From NCBI GenBank assembly GCA_020310875.1, contig CM035423.1, positions 134,370,196 to 134,434,195 of the forward strand: a stretch of 64,000 nt of DNA. Reading direction: 5' to 3'. Source of the DNA: Ceratopteris richardii (Eukaryota > Streptophyta > Polypodiopsida > Polypodiales > Pteridaceae). Below the pieces are notes generated by a model, which saw only the letters and a list, made by a program, of their open reading frames with translations, was not told the origin of the DNA and searched no databases. Positions 11,386 through 24,053 of this stretch are shown here, one piece after another. The translations under genes and the position numbers were made by a program. The first letter of the stretch is position 1; the number at the start of each line of letters is the position of its first letter.

Positions 11386-13735
11386 ATGTAAATACATATA
11401 ATCCAATGTCATAATCAACTAAAATCCTAATCATCATCATCATCATGATCATCATCATCATGATCATCATCATCATCAGCAATATCATGATCATTCTGAT
11501 CATCCTCATCCTCATCGTCATGATCACCCTGTGACGATCGAGATCGTCCCTCCTGTGTCTGTCTCTCCACCTCATCCATATTTGTCTCTCCATAATACTC
11601 TTGTATTACATATAACAAACATAAATAAATAAAATAATTAAAACACTCATAAAAACAAAATAATTATATAAAATTTAAAAATACTCACAAAGGCATCAGG
11701 ATGATCTTGCATATACTCGCTCAAACGCCGATATCCAAAATGTGTAGCATACTCGATCTCCTGTTTCGTAGGATATCGGCCATAATCCTTCCGCTGCAAT
11801 GAAACAAATAAAAAACATTAGTTGCTTGCATTTTAACCAAAATGAAAAATATACTCACAATAACACATATACTTACAAACGTAGCTACAAAACCATTATG
11901 GCCCATTTGGCCTAGGTGCGATGTGTGGCCGGACTCCACTCTCTTCTTTGCAGCAGCCTGTTTATTCAAGAAAAAAAATACATAAATTAAATGTAAAAAA
12001 TTACTACAATATATAAAAATTATTAATATAAACTATTAATTTGTGTACCTTTTGCTGAGGAAATGACTCCTGAAGACGTAGCTGTCTACGAGAAAACTGC
12101 CACGACTCAGGTGGTATGCTAGCTCGCCTCTTATTTTTTTAAACCATACAATATCTCCTGTTAATTTAATCTCAAACAGAAAAAAAAGTCAGAATACATA
12201 CACATACACATACACATACCCACATACACATATACATGCAAACATATACGGATGCATATATGTATACATATACACATATACATACATATAACATAAACAT
12301 ACATATACATATCCACATATATATGTACACACACATGCATGCATATACACTCATTCATCCAAAATACATGCATTTATCCCACAATAATATGTAGTTGTGT
12401 ATATGTGAATATGTGTGTATGTGTAAATGTGTATATGTGAACATGTGTGTATGTGTAAATATGTATATGTGAATTTTTTGTTTATGTAGATAATCAAATT
12501 ATTAATATCAAATATCATTATTTGTAGATTGTAATCAATCAGATGGAACTCCACCACCGTCTCCTCTTCGTGCAACGACTTTATACTGTAAGTATATGAA
12601 ATATTTAATTTTAAATATATTTGATGGATACATAACTTATATTTTTTTTTATGTTTCTTATTATGTGCAGATTCTGATCAATCAGAGGGTACTCCACCAC
12701 CTCCTACCCATGCAACGACTTCACATGTGTCCTCCGATAGGAATTATGATGAATTTTACTATGAAGAGCATATTATATGTTGGTGTAACTCTTGTTATGG
12801 CACGTATCGAAGACCACGATTGGAATGTATTGAACATGAGGCAGAGTATGGTACTTTTGAGCGTGCACCATCACCTAGTCAACGTGATAATGCTTGGGTA
12901 TCTATTTTCTATATATATTAATGTCATTATTTTATTTAAAAACCATATATAAAATCAAATTATTGTTGATATACATGAATACTTGCTCGATGATGATGAT
13001 GATGATGATGATGATTTTTCTCATAATGTTAATATACCTCGTACACATCATGGACTTGCTGTTCATCAATTACAAGCAGAGGTTTCTAGAAATCCTCTAC
13101 CTCCTGGTTTAGAGAATGAAATGGCTAGAGATTATCCATTGCCAGCTCGTGAGCGTTCTTTAGTACAAACATATGATAGAAGAAGATATGGAGGATGGAA
13201 TAGAGGACCACTTCCTTTAGATGGAGAGGTTTTCAACTTTTGGGGTAATCGCTATATGATTGCTCCATCCACTATTACTAATGCTGGTCGTGGTCTCTTT
13301 ATTGTAGAGGATTTGTATGTGCCCCCAAACTCTGAAGTCACTCTTATGTCATTTTGTGGTCCTATATATGGATGGGGAAATTGGCATCGACTTTCACGTT
13401 ATGTTCAAAGCATGAGTACTTATGGAATATGCTTGAACGCAGCATCCCTTACTAGTAGAAGGATTTTACATGCAAAAAATGAAAGATTACATATTGATGG
13501 AAGACCTTACACACATGGAAATATAGCAGGTTTAATAAATAGTAGTCGAGGGTTACATAATAGTTCAAGGACTAATTACACATTTGAGGAGCGTGAAAAT
13601 AGTCATGAATCACCATACATGAGTAGAGATGTATCAAGATACATAGTTGTCAATGCTATTACTACATTACATGTTGGTGATGAACTATTAGTGAATTATG
13701 GATGGCATAGACCTCCAAGAGCACCTTTTAGCTAG
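10010..13735 (+). CDS. CACTA-borne gene with a SET-like domain
   Basis: Proposed exons: 10010-10022 (ATG, four codons), 12528-12587, 12671-12897, then about 12983-13735, ending at TAG. The first three join in phase with good GT and AG sites; the acceptor of the last exon is unclear. Exons 2 and 3 begin with similar segments (QSDGTPPP and QSEGTPPP), suggesting a duplicated exon. Exon 3 has a Cys cluster CWCNSCYG. The last exon has a poly-Asp run and then a SET-like region: NAGRGLFIVEDL, GNIAGLINSSRG in the place of the usual NHSC box, and YIVVNAITTLHVGDELLVNYGW. SET proteins are usually lysine methyltransferases, but the altered NHSC box makes activity uncertain. It could have been captured from a host or be a lineage-specific CACTA gene. 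Confidence 0.55.
10059..11215. repeat. CA/TA-rich microsatellite (ACACATATACAC type)
   Basis: About 1.15 kb of ACACAT, ATACAC and ACATGC units lies in the first intron of the plus-strand gene. It contains a higher-order repeat: the segment around 10670-10760 (GAATGAATTATATAATTAAAG and following) recurs at about 10950. No coding sequence is present. The composition is the reverse complement of the TG-rich arrays at 18240-19120 and 19885-23645. Confidence 0.9.
11304..11383. repeat. (TA)n microsatellite
   Basis: About 80 bp of uninterrupted TA, just beyond the 3' end of the minus-strand TNPA-like gene. Confidence 0.97.
11427..12150 (-). CDS. TNPA/PTTA-like transposon protein, 3' exons
   Basis: Four minus-strand exons can be drawn with consistent GT/AG sites: about 12140-12049 (IPPESWQFSRRQ), 11957-11877 (27 codons, SGHTSHLGQMGHNG), 11793-11689 (35 codons, RYPTKQEIEYATHF) and 11600-11427 (acidic tail with many Asp, ending TAG). 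The W-x-F, then HT-x-x-x-G, then P-x-x-x-E-x-x-x-xTH order is the layout of the plant Transposase_24/PTTA family, which accompanies TNP2 in many CACTA elements and binds element ends. The N-terminal part seems to lie at 19168-19852, on the far side of the TNP2 gene. No early stop is seen in these exons. Confidence 0.5.
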
Positions 13736-14265
13736 AGAGAATAAAAATTTTATATCCATATTTAATAAGTTATATACTTAATTTTATATTTGAAGTTTAA
13801 TTTTTATTCATTTATGGAATACTAATGAGTTTTATTTATATGTGTAGATTCCAACGTATGATGTTGATGATATTCGTCCACAGCATTCACAATTACCAGT
13901 AAGACCACGATTATCAGAAGCTTCCATGAGGAGGCTACGCAAAACTAATCCTGTGCAATAAGCAAAGTTGAAAGATCTATATTCAAAAGACGATAAAGTA
14001 CAAGATTTGTGTGACAATGATGAAGATGATGGCATGGCAGATTTTATTGAGGATTGGTATCAAAATGATAGTGAGAGCATTGATATTTCTAAAAATGAGA
14101 AATATCTTCGAGAGGAGTGTGTAAAGCATGTATATGAAGGAAGTCGTTTGACATGACTAAGTGCGAGCTTACTTATTCTCAACCTTCAAAATCATTTTGG
14201 ATGGAGTAATGTATCTGTTTCGACACTATTAAGGTATAATTTTCATTTTTCTATCTATTTATATA

Positions 14266-14395
<130 letters not shown>

Positions 14396-14781
14396 CATGC
14401 AGGTTTTTATTCTTACTTTAGATAAGATAAGAAGAAGAACTTGAATTGAATGGATACGGATGGCAGGATACGATTGTTTGGATGGCAGGATATGATAGTT
14501 TGGATGGCAGGATACGATTGTTTGTTTTGGAGGATATGAATGATTTGTCGATTCACACATATGTTCAGTTTGAAAGTGTGAATCGACAAATCATTCAATG
14601 AAGGTACATACTTCATGTGTCCAAAACAAACAATTGTATCCTGCCATCCAAAACAATCAAATTTTGTGTAAATATTTTGAAAGATGCATTAATAGTTTTA
14701 AAAGATGCGCGGACAAAAAGTGTCCATTCAATTCAAGTTCTTGTTCTTACCTTATCTAAAGTAAGAATAAAAACCTACATG
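14396..14781. repeat. 386-bp foldback (MITE-like) inverted repeat
   Basis: The left arm begins CATGCAGGTTTTTATTCTTA and the right arm ends with its complement (TAAGAATAAAAACCTACATG). The arms pair through AACTTGAATTGAATGG and GGCAGGATACGATTGTTTG, down to a perfect inner stem of AATGATTTGTCGATTCACAC around an apex near 14567. The left arm also holds three direct copies of a GGATGGCAGGATA unit. It sits in a TNP2 intron beside a TA run. A full hairpin like this could be a MITE or a small-RNA precursor. Confidence 0.85.
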
Positions 14782-17700
14782 TATATATGTATATTTATTT
14801 ATTTACCTTTTTTAATATATCTTTTTTTGATAAACTTACAGGTTATTATCTGAAAAGTTTTTACCAAGTCAGAATATTCTTCCTACCTCACATGATGAAA
14901 TGAAGAAGATAATCAACAATCTTGGTATAGATTATCAATGTATACATGCATGTCCTAACGATTGTATTTTATATAGAGGTGAATATGCAGACTCTTTGAC
15001 ATGTCCCAAATGTCAATCTCCTCGATATAAGGGTGAAGAAGGTAAAATCCCAAAAAAGGTATTGAGACATTTTCCATTGGCTCCACGGATGAGACATATG
15101 TTTCAAAGCCCCGAATTATCAAAGCTTTTGACTTGGGGACATGATCACAAAAGTACTGATGGAATAATCAAAATTCCTCATGATAGTGTTGCTTTTTAGC
15201 ATATGGATTCTACATGGCCTGAATTTGCACAAAATCCATAGAATCTAAAGTTAGGAGTTGCATTAGATGGGGTTAATCCATTCTCCATGAAATCCAGTAA
15301 ATGGTCAACATGGCCAGTGGTAGTCATAAACTACAATCTTCCGCCATATCTTAGCATTAAACAGGAACATTTAATGCTTTCACTTTTAATCCCAGGCAAA
15401 AGACAAGTTAAAGATATGAATGTATATCTTGCTCCTCTCATTGACGATCTTCAAGAGTTATGGAGAGGTATTAATGTCATTGATGTATCGAAAAGCATCA
15501 ATGAAAGACATATTACGGTTCGTGGTATTGTGGCTTGGACTATTCACGATTTTCCTGGATATGGCGTATGTTCAGGTATTGATGTAATTTTTTTATTCAA
15601 TATGCATGTAAATAAATATGATTTAATCTAATTATATTTTTATCATTTTTCATGATGCAGGAATATCTACTAAGGGTTATAAAGTTTGTCCATATTGTGG
15701 TGATTGGTTGAGATCAACCTATAGTAAGAATCTCAACAAAAATATTTATCTTCGACATCGACGATTCTTGCCTGATGATCATCCATTAAGATCTAAAAGA
15801 GAAGCGATACATTTTAATGGAAAGCTTGAAATAGGCCAGTATCCAAAACCTATGACGCCTATGGATTGGTATAAAAAATGGACAGATGGACCTCTGATAG
15901 ATCCAGAAGCAGAAATCTTCAGTGATGATTCGGATAATGAGTATGTGAACAGAGGTAAAGGAAAATTGGCACTCGCTGAGAACATATCAATATGGTATTC
16001 TTTGGAGTATCGGAAAGAGTTAAAAGTATGTCATCTTCTTGATCCTATGCATATATTAGAAAATATTGGTTATTCACTATGGCAGCATCTTCTTGGACTA
16101 AAAGATACCATAGCATCAAGGAATGATTTGAAAGATAAAAAATCCAAACCAAAGTTATGGCCAGTTTTTGATAGACATCGACAAGAAGCGACTTATGCAT
16201 CTGCTCCTTGGGTACTTACAACAAAAGAGATACAGACTATCAACAATAGAATTCAATTGATTAAGACTCCTACAGGATATGGAGCATCATTTCAAAACAT
16301 GTTTACTATGGATGATAAGAGCTTATCTGGGTTAAAGACCCATGACTGGCATAACTTTTTGAAACATATTTTACCTTTGGTTATCGATGGATGTACAACG
16401 AAAGGAGTACGAGATGTGATCTATCGTCTTGGATCACTTATAAGGTAATTATGATACTTTTATATATAATATGTATGAATATTGGATATCTTTTATTTTT
16501 TAATTAACTTCTTTATAATTGTTTTTATGATATGTATAGGTGGATTACATCCAAAGAGATCGATAAAAATTCGATCCCACAAAAAAAACGTGTGAGATAG
16601 AGATTGCAGGTATTGTCAACACTTGATGGATGTTTTGGGTCGAGCGATTTATGGGAATACTAAAAGGTTATGTGCGACAAAGAGCAAAACCAAAAGGATC
16701 CATGGCAAAGGGTTGGATGCTTGAAGAGTGCATGTATTACGTTAGTGAGTACCTTGAAAGAGTTCATGAAGAAGCTCCACGTGCATGGACTAACGAGTCT
16801 TCTTCAAAAATAACAGATGAGGTATTATCAGGTAAGGGGGTTCCATTCTTATTTACATTTCAAGAAAAAAATGATGTTTCTACTTTTGTAGCATATAATA
16901 GCGAATGCATGCAAGCATTCCTTAGCGAGTACGAGCAACTTCAAAGTCTCCGAAGTAAAAGGCGAAAAAACAAAAGATCTAGATGTAATCTCGATAATAA
17001 TGAGATTACAGATATACCTTCTTTCACGGATTAGCTATATAGTCGTTTGCAACGCGCCAACGCAAATAATGAAGAAATCTCAGATGAGCAAAGAGAGTTA
17101 ATGATAGGTTGTGAACGAAAGGTAATTTTATTAAAATAATATTTTATTTTTTTCATATATGTATGTTAGTTTCTATTTACTAATTGAATTTATTTTGCAG
17201 GCTTGAATGTTTACTAATATGTGGGCTTTTAGACAGCATATTAGAATCAAAGCCATTGATTCTTTACGTAAAACAGAGGATTCTAGTATTGTTGCTTCTT
17301 TCAAGCAACTATCATGTGCTAGCTCAAAAGACACGAACCTTATAGATAGCGAACCTGGTTATGTAGGAACTATTGTTGGTATCTACGAAATTTCATTTCG
17401 TACATTCAAACAGGTAGAAAAAAGTTTATATATTTTTTTTAGAGTTAGTTATTTTTTTAAGCACCTAATAATGGGTTTTTGTTGTTATATATTGTGATAG
17501 GTCATTTTGAAGGTTGACTGGTTTCGAGCGGAGTATAAAGGTAGTAATTCTACATTAAGAAGGGAATTATCTGGGTTTTGGGCAATTGATTCTTCCAAGG
17601 TAATGCGATCTACTAAAGAACCATATATTCTTCCTAGGCATATTGAACAAACATTTTTTTATAAAAACCCAGATGCTCATCCTTGGTGGCAAGTCATTCA

Positions 17701-18239
17701 TGTGCAACCTAGAGGTAGGTCATTGTTTGAACAGTTTATTGTTAGAGAGATCGAAGAAAGTCCTCTTGATGATTCAGCATCAGATACTGATACATCAACA
17801 TCTGAAATAGAAATTAGAATCATTATACGTGATAGTGATACTAATCTTTTTGATGAAGAGGATAATTCTCTACATGCTGATTCTACTGATGAGGAAGAGG
17901 AATTACCAGAAATAGATATTAATCCATCAATAGATGATGTGATTCATGAGAACATAGATTTAACAATAGAAGAAATAAATGAAATCAATAAGGATAATGA
18001 AGATGAGACTATATTGATGTCTTACCAAAATGATGGCAATAATGAAAACATATGAGCAGATTAGAAAGTAAATTGTACTCTAGTTATCGATCAATAACTT
18101 GAAGCTTCTGAATGGATATCAGATAATAGGTTTTTTTTATTAACTTGAATAACGATGAATCCTATTAGAGAGATGAAATCATGTTCTTCTAAGTTAGAAC
18201 ATGAAGCTCAGGGGTATGCCTAATTATTTTATATATAGC

Positions 18240-19125
18240 TTTATCTTCGAGGAGCAAATTTTTATCATGTATGTATGCATATGTGTGTGTATTCATGTGT
18301 ATTATATGTATACATATGTTAGTATGCATATATATGTATTTCATGTATATGTATGTGTTTGCATGTGTGTGATATATGTATACATGTGTTAAATATGCAT
18401 ATGTGTATATATGCATATGCATCTATGTAAAATATTCATGTATTCATGTAATATATGCAAGTGTTTATAATTGTGTACATGTATATATGTATATGTGTCT
18501 ATGTGTAAATATGTACATGTAAATATGTATGCATGTATATATATGTTTATGTGTGCATGTAGGCATGTATATGTGATGTGTACATGTATATATGTATATA
18601 TGTATATATGTCTATGTGTAAATGTGTACATGTAAATATGTTAGTATGTATATATATATATATTCATGTGTGCATTTAGGCATGTATGTGTGATGCATAA
18701 TATATCTACTCCATTTTATATTTATGTATCCTATCTACATGATGTGTATATATCTTTACATATATTATGATCCTCGTTGATTCGAGTAGCTATATATAGA
18801 GGCATAAGGTTGGGAGGAGAGACATCTCTCTAGTAGGACGTCGGTGGTGTACATATACTTCAAACATATGGCTAAAAAGTTGAATTAGAGTTTTTAAATT
18901 AGGGATTTCAAAACCCTAATATCGAAATTAGTGTTTTCAATTTAGGATTTTTGAAATAGGATTTATTTATTTATTTATGTGTATGCATGTGTTGTGTATG
19001 TATGTGTATCTATATGTGCATATGCATGTGTTTTGTGTGAATATATGCATGTGTGTGTATGCATGTATTTATACCTCTAGTCTCTCTCTCTCTCTCTCAT
19101 ATACATACATACATGCATAAACACA
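18240..19125. repeat. TG/TA-rich microsatellite region
   Basis: Downstream of the transposase the sequence is TGTATATATGT-type repeat to about 18720 and again at 18960-19075, with a CT run at 19080-19100. The interval 18730-18950 is ordinary AT-rich sequence without a visible gene. Confidence 0.85.
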
Positions 19126-19167
19126 CATACTCATATCCACATATATATACATAAAAGCAGTGCATAC

Positions 19168-19852
19168 CGTGCATTGTCGCGATGATGAGCCATAAGTGTC
19201 CGCATCTCTTTTAAACACCACTTAAGGGACCATCCTGTCCCAAACTCTATCTCAAGTGAACTAAGCACATATTTCTTATCCCTCTCATCATGCTCACTAC
19301 AAAAATAAAAAACATAATGTAAATAAAACATAAGATATATATTTCAATTTATATGTAAAACTTTTACTTACTTCCACGGTAAGTGGATAAAGCACAGGCA
19401 AGAGTCGCATAGTGCCCGTATTCTTCTCTTGAAATCCAATCCATTCCCTATATAGACAATGTTCCCCTCTGGCTCTATGTCGCACTCTAATCCTAAGGTG
19501 CCTATGCATGTCCTCATAGGCAACTCTGCTCTGCTATCACGTGCTGGAGGTGGTATAGGTGTCTTGAAAATAGATAGATAGAAATAAATAAAAATATGTG
19601 TTATAATATCATTAAAAAAGTTTATGAAAACAAAACATACCTATGAGCAGCTAGCTCTCTTTCTGCATGTGGAGCCGCAGAAGAGCCCTCGTCTGATTGC
19701 TGGGTAAGCATCTTGATCGTATAAGCCAGCTCCTCATTAGACACCTCTGTGTAATCACACATTATGGCCCCTAGAGTATCAGACGGAACTCTTGCTCTCA
19801 TAAGACTTTTTATGAGAGTGAGTTTCACCTTTCTATCTCTACTGGGATCCAT
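19168..19852 (-). CDS. TNPA/PTTA-like transposon protein, 5' exons
   Basis: Minus-strand exons are proposed at 19852-19641 (ATG GAT; MDPSRDRKVKLTLIKS), 19562-19372 (LGLECDIEPEGNIVYIGNG) and 19296-19168 (EHDERDKKYVLSSLEIEFG, then WCLKEMRTL). Exons 2 and 3 join in phase; exon 1 to exon 2 is two bases out of phase with the sites I chose, so one site is wrong or an indel has occurred. The VL-x-S-x-x-x-x-F-x-x-x-WSL pattern fits the first part of the plant Transposase_24 family. The matching C-terminal half is at 11427-12150, which would make the intron between them about 7 kb and place the TNP2 and SET-like genes inside it on the opposite strand. Confidence 0.45.
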
Positions 19853-19884
19853 AATACCTAACATATAAAACAAAATGGTTAGAA

Positions 19885-22800
19885 ATCAATATATATATGT
19901 GTACATATGTAAGTGTATATGCATTAAGTATGTGTATGTATGCATGTGTGTGTGTATGTATGTGCGTGTATATGTGTGTATGTGTGTATGCATGTGTATG
20001 TGTGTATGCATCATTATGTGTATATGTATCTATGTGTGTATGTGTGTGTATATGTGTGTGTGTATGTATGTGTGTGTGTGTATGCATGTATGTATGCATA
20101 TGCATATGCATTATGTATGTATATATATGCATGTATGTGTATGTGTGAGTATGTCTCTCTATGTGTGTGTATGCATATATGTGTGTATGTATGCATATAT
20201 GTGTGTATGTGTGTGTATATGTGTTTGTATGTGTGTATGCATGTGTATGTGTGTGTATGCATCATTATGCGTGTAAGTGTCTATGTGTGTTTGTGTGTGT
20301 ATATGTGTGCGTGTGTGTGTCTATGTGTATGTGTCTGTGTCTATGAGTGTGTATGTGTTTATGTGTATGTATGTATCTATGTGTGTGTATGTGTCTATGT
20401 GTATATGTGTATGCATGTATGTATGCATATGTGTGTGTATGCATGTGTATGTGTGTGTATGCATCATTATGTGTGTATGTGTGTGTATATGTGTGTGTGT
20501 ATCTATGTGTATGTGTGTGTGTCTATGAGTGTTGATGTGTTTATGTGTATGTATGTGTCTATGTGTATGCATGTATGTATGCATATGTGTGTGTATGCAT
20601 ATGTATGTGTGTATATGCATTATTATGTGTGTCTATGTATGCATGTGTATGTGTGTATGCATCATTATGTGTGTATGTGTCTATGTGTGTGTGTGTGTCT
20701 ATGAGTGTGTATGTGTTTATGTGTATGTATGTATCTATGTGTGTGTATGTGTCTATGTGTGTATGTGTATGCATGTATGTATGCATATGTGTGTGTATGC
20801 ATATGTATGTGTGTGTATGCATCATTATGTGTGTCTATATATGCATGTGTATGTGTGTATGCATCATTACGTGTGTATGTGTGTATGTGTGTATGTGTGT
20901 GTGTATATGTGTGTGTGTCTATGTGTATGTGTGTGTGTCTATGAGTGTGTATGTGTTTATGTGTATGTATCTATGTGTGTGTATGTGTATGCATGTATGT
21001 ATGCATATGTGTGTGTATGCATATGTATGTGTGTGTATGCATCATTATGTGTCTATGTGTCTATGTGTGTATGTGTGTGTGTGTGTGTCTATGAGTGTGT
21101 ATGTGTTTATGTGTATGTATGTATCTATGTGTGTGTATGTGTCTATGTGTGTATGTGTATGCATGTATGTATGCATATGTGTGTGTATGCATATGTATGT
21201 ATGTGTATGCATCATTATGTGTGTCTATGTATGCATGTGTATGTGTGTATGCATCATTACGTGTGTATGTGTCTATGTGTGTATGTGTGTGTATATGTGT
21301 GTGTGTCTATGTGTATGTGTGTGTGTCTATGAGTGTGTATGTGTTTATGTGTATGTATCTATGTGTGTGTATGTGTATGCATGTATGTATGCATATGTGT
21401 GTGTATGCATATGTATGTGTGTGTATGCATCATTATGTGTGTATGTGTCTATGTGTGTATGTGTGTGTGTATGCATTATGTACGTTTGTGTAAGCATGTG
21501 CATTATGTATGCATATAAGTATGTAAGTATGCATATGCATATGCATTATGTATGCATATGCATTATGTATGCATATGTGTGTATGTGTGTGTATGCATTA
21601 TGTATGTGTATGTAAGCATGTGCATTATGTATGCATGTAAGTATGTATGTATGCATATGCATATGCAATATGTATGCATGTATGTGTATGTGTGTGTATG
21701 CATATATGTGTGTGAATGTGTGTGTACATGTGTCTGTATGTGTGTGTATGCATCATTATGTGTGTATGTGTGTGTATATGTGTGTGTATGTGTGTGTGTC
21801 TATGTGTATGTGTGCGTATCTATGAGTATGTATGTGTTTGTGTGTGTGAATGTGTATGTGTGTATGTTTCTGTGTGTGTGTGTATGTATCTATGCATGTG
21901 CATTATGTATGCATGTAAGTATGTATGTACATTGTATGCATATGCATATGCATTATGTATGCATATGTATGCATGCATGTGTTTATGTGTGTATGTCTCT
22001 CTATGTGTGTGTGTATGCATATATGTGTGTCTATGTGTGTATGTGTGTGTATATGTGTCTGTATGTGTGTATGCATGTGTATGTGTGTGTATGCATGTGT
22101 ATGTGTGTGTATCCATGTGTATGTGTGTGTATGCATGTGTATGTGTGTATGTGTGCATGTGTGTGTGTCTATGTGTGTGTATGTGTGTGTGTCTATGTGT
22201 ATGTGTGTGTATCTATGAGTGTCTATGTGTCTATGTGTGTGTATGTGTTTATGTGTGTATGTGTATGCATGTATGTATGCATATGCATGTGTATGCATGT
22301 GTATGTGTGTGTATGCATCATTATGTGTGTATGTGTCTATGTGTGTATGTGTTTGTGTATATGTGTGTGTATGTGTGTGTGTCTATGTGTATGTGTCGCT
22401 ATGCGTCTATGAGTGTGTATGTGTTTATGTGTGTGTATGTGTCTATGTGTGTGTATGTGCATATGCATTATGTATGCATATGTATGCATGTATGTGTATG
22501 TGTGTGTATGTCTCTCTATGTGTGTGTGTGTGCATATATGTATGTGTATGTGTGTATGTGTGTATGTGTGTGTATATGTGTGTCTATGTGTATGTGTGTG
22601 AATGCATCATTATGTGTGTATGTGTCTATGTGTGTATGTGTGTATGTGTGTATGTGTGTATGTGTGTGTGTATATGTGTGTGTATGTGTGTGCGCATCTG
22701 TGTGTATGTGTGTGTGTCTATGAGTGTGTATGTTTGGATGTGTGTGTGTATGAATGTGTGTCTATGAGTGTGTATGTTTGGATGTGTAAGTGTATATGTG

Positions 22801-23645
22801 TGTCTATGTGTGTATGCATGTGTATGTGTGTGAATGCATCATTATTTGTGTCTATGAGTGTGTATGTATATGTTTATATGTGTGTGTATATGTGTGTCTA
22901 TGTGTGTGTGTATATGTGTGTATGCATGTGTATGTGTGTGAATGCATCATTATGTGTGTATGTGTCTATGTGTGTATGTGTCTATGTGTGTATGTGTGTG
23001 TATATGTGTGTGTATGTGTGTGCGTCTATGTGTCTGTGTGTGTCTCTATGAGTGTGTATGTGTTTATGTGTGTGTATGTGTCTATGTGTGTGTATGTTTC
23101 TATGTGTGTATGTATGCATATGTGTGTATGTGTGTGTATGCATTATGTATGCATATGTGTGTGTATGCATTATGTATGTGTATGTATGCATGTGAATTAT
23201 GCATGCATATGTGTGTGTATGCATGTAAGTATGTATGTATGTCTGCATATGCATATGCATTATGTATGCATATGTGTGTGTATGCATGTAAGTATGTATG
23301 GATGTACGCATATGCATATGCATTATGTATGCATGTATGTGTATGTGTGCGCATGTCTCTCTCTATGTGTGTGTGTATGCATATATGTGTGTGTATGTGT
23401 GTATGTGTGTATGTGTGTGTGTGTATGTGTGTGTGTGTGTATGTGTGTGTATGTGTGTGTATATGTGTGTGCATGTGTATGCATTATGTGTGCATGTGTG
23501 TATGCAACCTTATTTGTGTATGTGTGTATATGTGTGTGTATTTGTGTGTATGTGTGTGTGTATGTGTATGTGTGTGTGTGTTTATGGTGTATATGTGTGT
23601 GTGTACATATGTATGTGTATGTAAGTGTGTGTGTGTGTGCATACC
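19885..23645. repeat. 3.7-kb TG-rich compound microsatellite
   Basis: The block is built from TGTGTATG, TGTCTATG and TATGCATG units with higher-order repetition. A segment of a few hundred bases ending in GTATGCATCATTATG recurs many times, for example with copies starting near 20340, 20700 and 21090. Long open frames occur on both strands and in several frames but encode only Cys/Val/Met or His/Thr/Tyr strings, so they are artefacts. It lies upstream of the TNPA-like gene and before the right end of the transposon. Confidence 0.95.
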
Positions 23646-23664
23646 TGCTTGCTGTTAGTTTGTG

Positions 23665-24053
23665 CGGCCCTCTCTCTTTCTCACGTGCTCTCTCTCTCTC
23701 TCTCTCACTCTCTCTCTCTCTCTCGGTCTCTTCTTGCTCGCGTCCAAGTCCCGGCACAAATGTGCCGGGAGAAATCAAAAATTTTTTTTTACATTCCAGA
23801 GCGTCGCATATGCGACGCTCTGCAGTTTGCCAACGTCGCTCCCACCGTTGCTAGACAGCGACGAAATTAGCAACGCTCTTTAATTAACGTCGTCTAAGCG
23901 ACGCTAGCATCGCTTATGCGACGAGGGTCGGGGAAAAAAAGAAATTCAAAATTTTCTGACCGTCGCTTATGCAACGACCACGTTGCATAAGCGACACTTC
24001 CCATTTTTTTTCCAATTTGGGGGCGTCGCTACGCCCCCCTTTTTCTTGTAGTG
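23665..24053 (+). repeat. CACTA right subterminal and terminal repeats
   Basis: A CT-rich run (23670-23730) is followed by many GTCGC/GCGAC motifs between 23800 and 24035, several in palindromes such as GCGTCGCATATGCGACGC (23801-23818). The end is CTTGTAGTG, the complement of the left terminus. The motif density mirrors the left end. Confidence 0.85.

Noticed and set aside
19885..23645. Many long open frames on both strands in the TG-rich region
   Set aside because: They encode only two-residue-type strings (Cys/Val/Met or His/Thr/Tyr) because the repeat has no stop codons; they are not genes.
19885..23645. A telomere-like array
   Set aside because: The units are TGTATG and TGTCTATG, not TTTAGGG, so it is an interstitial microsatellite.
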